In this document: in pieces, positions 6,233 through 9,149 of the stretch | Layout of the letters: each line of letters starts with the position of its first letter | How positions within the stretch are numbered: position 1 is the stretch's first letter | Source: Verrucomicrobiota bacterium | GTDB lineage: Bacteria > Verrucomicrobiota > Lentisphaeria > Oligosphaerales > Oligosphaeraceae | Length of the DNA: 9,149 nt | Reading direction: 5' to 3' | NCBI GenBank assembly: GCA_022709995.1 | Contig: JAKLHU010000053.1 | Location: 1 to 9,149 of the forward strand | The notes under the pieces: generated by a model | What the model saw: only the letters and a program-made list of their open reading frames with translations | What the model was told of the DNA's origin: nothing | Databases searched by the model: none | Translations under genes and position numbers: made by a program

Positions 6233-7585
6233 TTACAGCAACCCGGGGATGATTTCAGCAGTGTCAAGCACTCTGAAATCGGCGGCGCCTTTTTGCAGCA
6301 GGAGGGCGGCGGCAATGCCGGCGGCCTGCCCCGTGGCCAGACAGGTGCCCATGACCCGGGCCGAGCCGTTGGCGCCGCGGTCCGAAGACAGGCAGCGGCC
6401 GGCCGCAATGACATTGGCGAGGCCTCGCGGCAGAAGGCAGCGATACGGGATGTCATACGCCAGCCCGTCTCGGATGGGAATGCGCACCTGAGCCGTGCCG
6501 CTGCCATGAATGTCCACATGATGACAACCCCGCGCGATCACATCCGGGAAACGCCGGACCTCGACGGCGTCGTCCTGCGTCAAGCCATAGTCGCCGACGA
6601 TGCGGCCGCTTTCCCGGATGCCCAGCCGCGGCAGAATCGCGGTGATTGACGCCGCCGCAAAGCCCGGCACCTGCGTCCGCAGAAAAACAGCACTCCGGGC
6701 GACTTGGGCATGGAGCTGATAATACGCCTGGCTGGCCGGCCCCAGTTCGCGGCAGTCCACGCCGGACACCCGGGTGACGTTGACACAAACCTCGTGCCGC
6801 GGCATCGAGGTCGGGGTGATGAAGGCGGCGGTGCAGGGATGCATTTGCCCGCTGGCAATGGCGCCGCCCAGCACTTGGCCGCGCGCGGCCAGGGCGACGT
6901 ACGGGAAGCCGGCCGCGTAAAGCCGTGCCGCCGCAACCCGCCGGTCTGGCTCCAGGACCGGATTGTCGCTCAGCAGCGCCTCCTCCGGATGATCACGGAT
7001 GAAACGCAGGAAAGCCTCGACATCGACCTGGTTGAGACGGAAGGTCACGCTGAGCGGCTGGAAGTCGCCGTTTTCCGAACCGAACACGACGTCACCGCCG
7101 CAGAGCCTGGTCAAGTAGCCGCCGCCAGTGGCGTCGACAACGGCCTGGCAGGCCAGGGTGAAGCGCTTTCCGGGCGAGCACAGCTCAAGCTGCCGCACCT
7201 GTTGTTTTTGGACTTCCGCGGCGACGACCGTCGTTTTCAGCAACAGCCTCACCCCGTATTTCTCCAGCAGCCGGCAGACGGCCAGGCGCAGCACTTCCGG
7301 ATCGAGGCACAGGCCAACCACGCTGCGCCAGTCGCAGACCGGCCCGATGTAGCCAGCCGCATCAATCTCCCGGCAGGTGGCGATGATTTCCGGCAGAACG
7401 CCCAAGACGCAGGGCTTGCCAAGCGACGTGTACGCCCCCAGAATCGGCATCCCGGAAAACAACTCGCCGCCAATCCCGCCGTCGCTCTCCACCAACACGA
7501 CCTCGGCGCCCCGCTTGGCCGCCGCCAAGGCCGCGCCCAGGCCAGCCGGCCCAGCTCCAACCACAATCACTTCCCTTGATGCCAT
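6233..7585 (-). CDS. FAD-dependent oxidoreductase (PF12831 type)
   Basis: 450 residues. The N-terminal Rossmann motif VIVVGAGPAGLGAALAAAKRG (6-26) binds the FAD ADP, with E34 (in VLVES) at the end of beta-2 for the ribose, followed by GGIGGELFSGMP as in FAD_oxidored proteins. The C-terminus holds the second FAD signature: NVIAAGRCLSSDRGANGSA, then RVMGTCLATGQAAGIAAALL. Length and end motifs match PF12831 flavoproteins, which are abundant in planctomycete, lentisphaere and related genomes and mostly lack a known substrate; some act on sugars or carboxylates. No signal peptide, so cytoplasmic. The frame is open for 59 codons before 7585, but the Rossmann strand starts 5 residues after this ATG and GGAAAG precedes it, so 7585 is the start. 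The upstream residues are not credible protein. It is not in an obvious operon, so the substrate cannot be inferred. Confidence 0.9.
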   Translation of the reverse strand: MASREVIVVGAGPAGLGAALAAAKRGAEVVLVESDGGIGGELFSGMPILGAYTSLGKPCVLGVLPEIIATCREIDAAGYIGPVCDWRSVVGLCLDPEVLRLAVCRLLEKYGVRLLLKTTVVAAEVQKQQVRQLELCSPGKRFTLACQAVVDATGGGYLTRLCGGDVVFGSENGDFQPLSVTFRLNQVDVEAFLRFIRDHPEEALLSDNPVLEPDRRVAAARLYAAGFPYVALAARGQVLGGAIASGQMHPCTAAFITPTSMPRHEVCVNVTRVSGVDCRELGPASQAYYQLHAQVARSAVFLRTQVPGFAAASITAILPRLGIRESGRIVGDYGLTQDDAVEVRRFPDVIARGCHHVDIHGSGTAQVRIPIRDGLAYDIPYRCLLPRGLANVIAAGRCLSSDRGANGSARVMGTCLATGQAAGIAAALLLQKGAADFRVLDTAEIIPGLL

Positions 7586-7851
7586 AGTCTTTCCGGTCAA
7601 TGCCCGCTCTGCAAAAATCACCCCGAACGCCAAGCCGGCCTGGCGCCCATCGCCCAGCCCGGAACTCATCACCAAAATATACCCCCGGGCCGGAAACCGC
7701 AAACCGAACGCGCGCAAATCATACCGCCGGCGCCACGAATACCGCGGCGGTCCCATGTCCATGACTCAAGTGTTTCTTGTAAAAAACGTTGTCTCGATGG
7801 TTGGCAAGCCCGGGCTGGAAGTCCGTGTCACCTCTTCCACGCCGCTCCGGC

Positions 7852-7919
7852 CTGCCACCGGAATGATAGGACCTATATGACATAGGGGACGTATAAAACC
7901 AATACGTCCTCTGCCACCG
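7852..7919. repeat. Compact nested-palindrome element flanked by 9-bp direct repeats
   Basis: CTGCCACCG occurs at 7852-7860 and again at 7911-7919. The 50 bases between hold two adjoining inverted repeats: CCTAT/ATAGG (7872-7876 with 7882-7886) and GGACGTAT/ATACGTCC (7887-7894 with 7902-7909). The second extends to 11 bp with one G-U pair. AGGACCTAT (7868) is also an 8-of-9 inverted match to ATACGTCCT (7902), so alternative folds exist. It looks like a REP-type or miniature mobile element with a target duplication. No transposase is present and copy number elsewhere is unknown. Confidence 0.55.
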
Positions 7920-8091
7920 CCCTCCAGGTCCCATGCTTCCAGCCAGAGTTAAGCACACGTCAAGAGTTTTGGTCCCATGAGATGCCTGTAATCCATAATG
8001 TGCGTTGCCGAATATCGCCTTCCTTCACCACATTTTCCCCACTAACCAAAAATGAGGGATGAAAAATTCCCAAAAAAATCATCGCGGCCGC

Positions 8092-8121
8092 TTGCATTCC
8101 CGAAAACCGCCACGATATTAT
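8092..8121 (+). promoter_or_regulatory. Probable promoter of the TetR-type regulator gene
   Basis: TTGCAT (8092-8097) and TATTAT (8116-8121, 5 of 6 to TATAAT) are separated by 18 bases. The predicted transcription start near 8128 lies inside the palindrome at 8121-8138, giving a short leader of about 25 bases. Confidence 0.5.
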
Positions 8122-8138
8122 TAGTGAACGATAACTAA
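8121..8138. promoter_or_regulatory. Candidate TetR operator (autoregulatory palindrome)
   Basis: TTAGTGAACGATAACTAA is an imperfect palindrome: 5-bp arms TTAGT/ACTAA match exactly and 14 of 18 positions are symmetrical. Size and spacing fit TetR-family operators. It overlaps the last base of the -10 box and the expected start site, just before the regulator gene, which is the classical layout for self-repression. Confidence 0.6.
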
Positions 8139-8151
8139 CATGGAGATTGTC

Positions 8152-8718
8152 ATGATGAGATTGACCGTACGGCAGAATCAGATCATTGATGCGGCGTTGC
8201 AGTTGACGTCGGCGGGCGGGATCCAGAATTTGACGATCAAGAATGTCTCGAGTCGTCTGGGGATCACGGAGCCGGCGATTTACCGTCATTTTGCGGGCAA
8301 ATCGGAGATTGTGAAGGCGTTGATTGAAAGTTTTGATGGCGGTGTCGAGGTTGACGCGAGTCTGACTGGTTTTGCCGGGATCGCCGGTTTTGCCCGGAGT
8401 CGCTTTGCCCAGATCGCGGCCAATCCCTCGTTGGCGAAGGTCATGTTTGCGGAAGAGCTGTTCATGGACGACCCGGAGTATTCGGAGCTGCTGCTGAAGA
8501 TGATGCATCGTCACAAGCAGTCCTTGCAGAAGCATTTCGAGGAAGCCCAGGCCGCCGGCGAGATCAGGTCGGACCTTGACGTCGAGATGCTATTCCGGAT
8601 AGTGTTCGGCGCCGTGCGCCTGCTTGTCAAGCAGTGGGGCATGTCCGGGCAGGCGTTTGACTTGCGGGCCAAGGGGGAAGAGCTCTTGGGCGCCCTGGGC
8701 AAAATTTTCCATGCATAG
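8152..8718 (+). CDS. TetR/AcrR-family transcriptional regulator
   Basis: 188 residues. The N-terminal TetR_N domain is clear: RQNQIIDAALQLTSAGGIQNLT (7-28), then the helix-turn-helix NVSSRLGITEPAIYRHFAGKSEI (31-53) with the usual IYRHF recognition helix end. The remaining 130 residues are a helical ligand-binding domain with no recognisable effector signature. Three in-frame ATGs exist at 8140, 8152 and 8155. GGAG at 8142-8145 cannot serve the first but is well spaced for 8152 (6 bases) and 8155 (9 bases), so I take 8152. A palindromic operator lies immediately upstream, so autorepression is likely. The ferredoxin gene follows in the same direction after 59 bases without a clear terminator or promoter, so it is probably co-transcribed and a target. 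Confidence 0.92.
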   Translation: MMRLTVRQNQIIDAALQLTSAGGIQNLTIKNVSSRLGITEPAIYRHFAGKSEIVKALIESFDGGVEVDASLTGFAGIAGFARSRFAQIAANPSLAKVMFAEELFMDDPEYSELLLKMMHRHKQSLQKHFEEAQAAGEIRSDLDVEMLFRIVFGAVRLLVKQWGMSGQAFDLRAKGEELLGALGKIFHA

Positions 8719-8777
8719 GTCGACAACGACATCTGCGCGATGCAGCGTATATCAAAGATTAGGAAGGAGAAGGGGTC

Positions 8778-9149
8778 ATGAAAAGAAGCATCATTGAAAT
8801 TGATCAGGACAAATGCAATGGTTGCGGGGCATGCATTCCGAATTGTCCGGAAGGTGCTTTGCAGATGATTGACGGCAAAGCTCGCCTGGTCAGCGACCTG
8901 TTCTGCGACGGGCTGGGCGCCTGCCTCAAGACCTGTCCCGAGGGGGCCCTGACCGTGGAGGAGCGCGAGGCTGAACCCTACAGCGAGCGGAAGGTCATGG
9001 ATAACGTGGTGAAGCACGGTCCCAACGTGATCAAGGCGCACCTGCACCATCTAAAACAACATGGCGAGATGAAATATCTCCGGGAAGCGGTGGAGTATCT
9101 CCAGGAGCAAGGCATTCCGGTCCCGCATCATGACGAGACGGTCCAGGGC
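8778..9149 (+). CDS. Dicluster 4Fe-4S ferredoxin-type protein, FrdX-like (3' end outside window)
   Basis: 124 codons are visible and the frame is open at the right edge. The first cluster motif is canonical: C13-x2-C16-x2-C19-x3-C23-P. The second is C43-x5-C49-x3-C53-P, with leucine (L46) where the second cysteine normally sits, so this site may hold a 3Fe-4S or otherwise altered cluster. After the clusters come EEREAEPYSERKVMDNVV and a charged helical tail. This layout (MKRSIIEID..., CDGLGAC, EEREAEPY) resembles, from memory, small ferredoxins of anaerobes encoded beside hybrid-cluster protein (Hcp), such as FrdX of sulfate reducers. They are thought to pass electrons in nitrosative or oxidative stress defence. 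AGGAAGGAGAAGG ends 4 bases before the ATG. It is preceded in the same direction by the TetR gene. Whether hcp follows cannot be seen. Confidence 0.9.
   Translation, partial: MKRSIIEIDQDKCNGCGACIPNCPEGALQMIDGKARLVSDLFCDGLGACLKTCPEGALTVEEREAEPYSERKVMDNVVKHGPNVIKAHLHHLKQHGEMKYLREAVEYLQEQGIPVPHHDETVQG

Larger units (their letters stand above)
7586..8151. other. Long intergenic region between divergent genes
   Basis: 566 bases lie between the oxidoreductase start (minus) and the TetR gene (plus). Contents: a possible minus-strand -10 box (TATATT at 7681-7676) without a good -35, for the oxidoreductase; the nested-palindrome element near 7852-7919; and the TetR promoter/operator at 8092-8138. The open frames here have poor codon character, no ribosome sites and no family resemblance, so I call no gene. 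The stretch 7960-8090 is markedly AT-richer than its surroundings and holds nothing I recognise. Confidence 0.6.

Noticed and set aside
6704..7579. A 291-codon plus-strand open frame
   Set aside because: Antisense to the FAD oxidoreductase, whose motifs are unmistakable.
7719..7958. A 79-codon minus-strand open frame in the intergenic region
   Set aside because: It reads through the palindromic element, has no ribosome site and no family resemblance.
7960..8535. A 191-codon minus-strand open frame overlapping the TetR gene
   Set aside because: Mostly antisense to the TetR helix-turn-helix region; the part outside it shows no ribosome site or recognisable motif.
8720..8753. Promoter TCGACA ... 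TATATC before the ferredoxin gene
   Set aside because: The boxes are 22 bases apart, outside the workable range, so co-transcription from the TetR promoter is preferred.
8511..9050. A 179-codon minus-strand open frame
   Set aside because: Antisense to both the TetR gene and the ferredoxin gene with its intact cysteine motifs.

Overview
The window is GC-rich, gene-dense bacterial DNA. It carries nine recognisable protein-coding genes or gene pieces and no RNA gene, CRISPR array or transposase that I can support. The LPS-core type glycosyltransferase/kinase and the secreted DUF2147 protein point to a Gram-negative cell. The dicluster ferredoxin and CoA-disulfide-reductase-type flavoprotein point to an anaerobic or oxygen-sensitive lifestyle. 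A PVC-type (Lentisphaerota/Kiritimatiellota) or Desulfobacterota-like source is plausible, but the sequence does not settle it.

Left part (1-3655, minus strand): a polysaccharide operon read right to left. It holds the 3' end of a LicD-family gene, a LicC/RfbA-like nucleotidyltransferase that overlaps it by 8 bases, a GT-A family 2 glycosyltransferase, and a WaaG-like glycosyltransferase fused to an InaA/WaaP-type kinase domain that runs off the left edge. Together these would make an activated donor, transfer sugars and phosphorylate or decorate a cell-surface glycan.

At about 3640-3660 the LicD coding sequence, lacking its 5' part, is joined directly to the body of a CoA-disulfide reductase/NADH-oxidase-like gene that lacks its 3' part. 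This is either a deletion or an assembly chimera, and it is the main structural anomaly of the window.

Middle part (3505-7585): the truncated flavoprotein gene and a secreted DUF2147 gene (both minus), a divergent small four-helix membrane protein (plus) with a good sigma70-type promoter, and a convergent FAD-dependent oxidoreductase of the PF12831 type (minus).

Right part (7586-9149): a 566-base gene-free stretch containing a compact nested-palindrome element flanked by 9-bp direct repeats. It is followed by a TetR-type regulator with a likely self-operator next to its -10 box, and by a dicluster ferredoxin resembling the FrdX proteins found beside hybrid-cluster protein (Hcp). The ferredoxin runs off the right edge.
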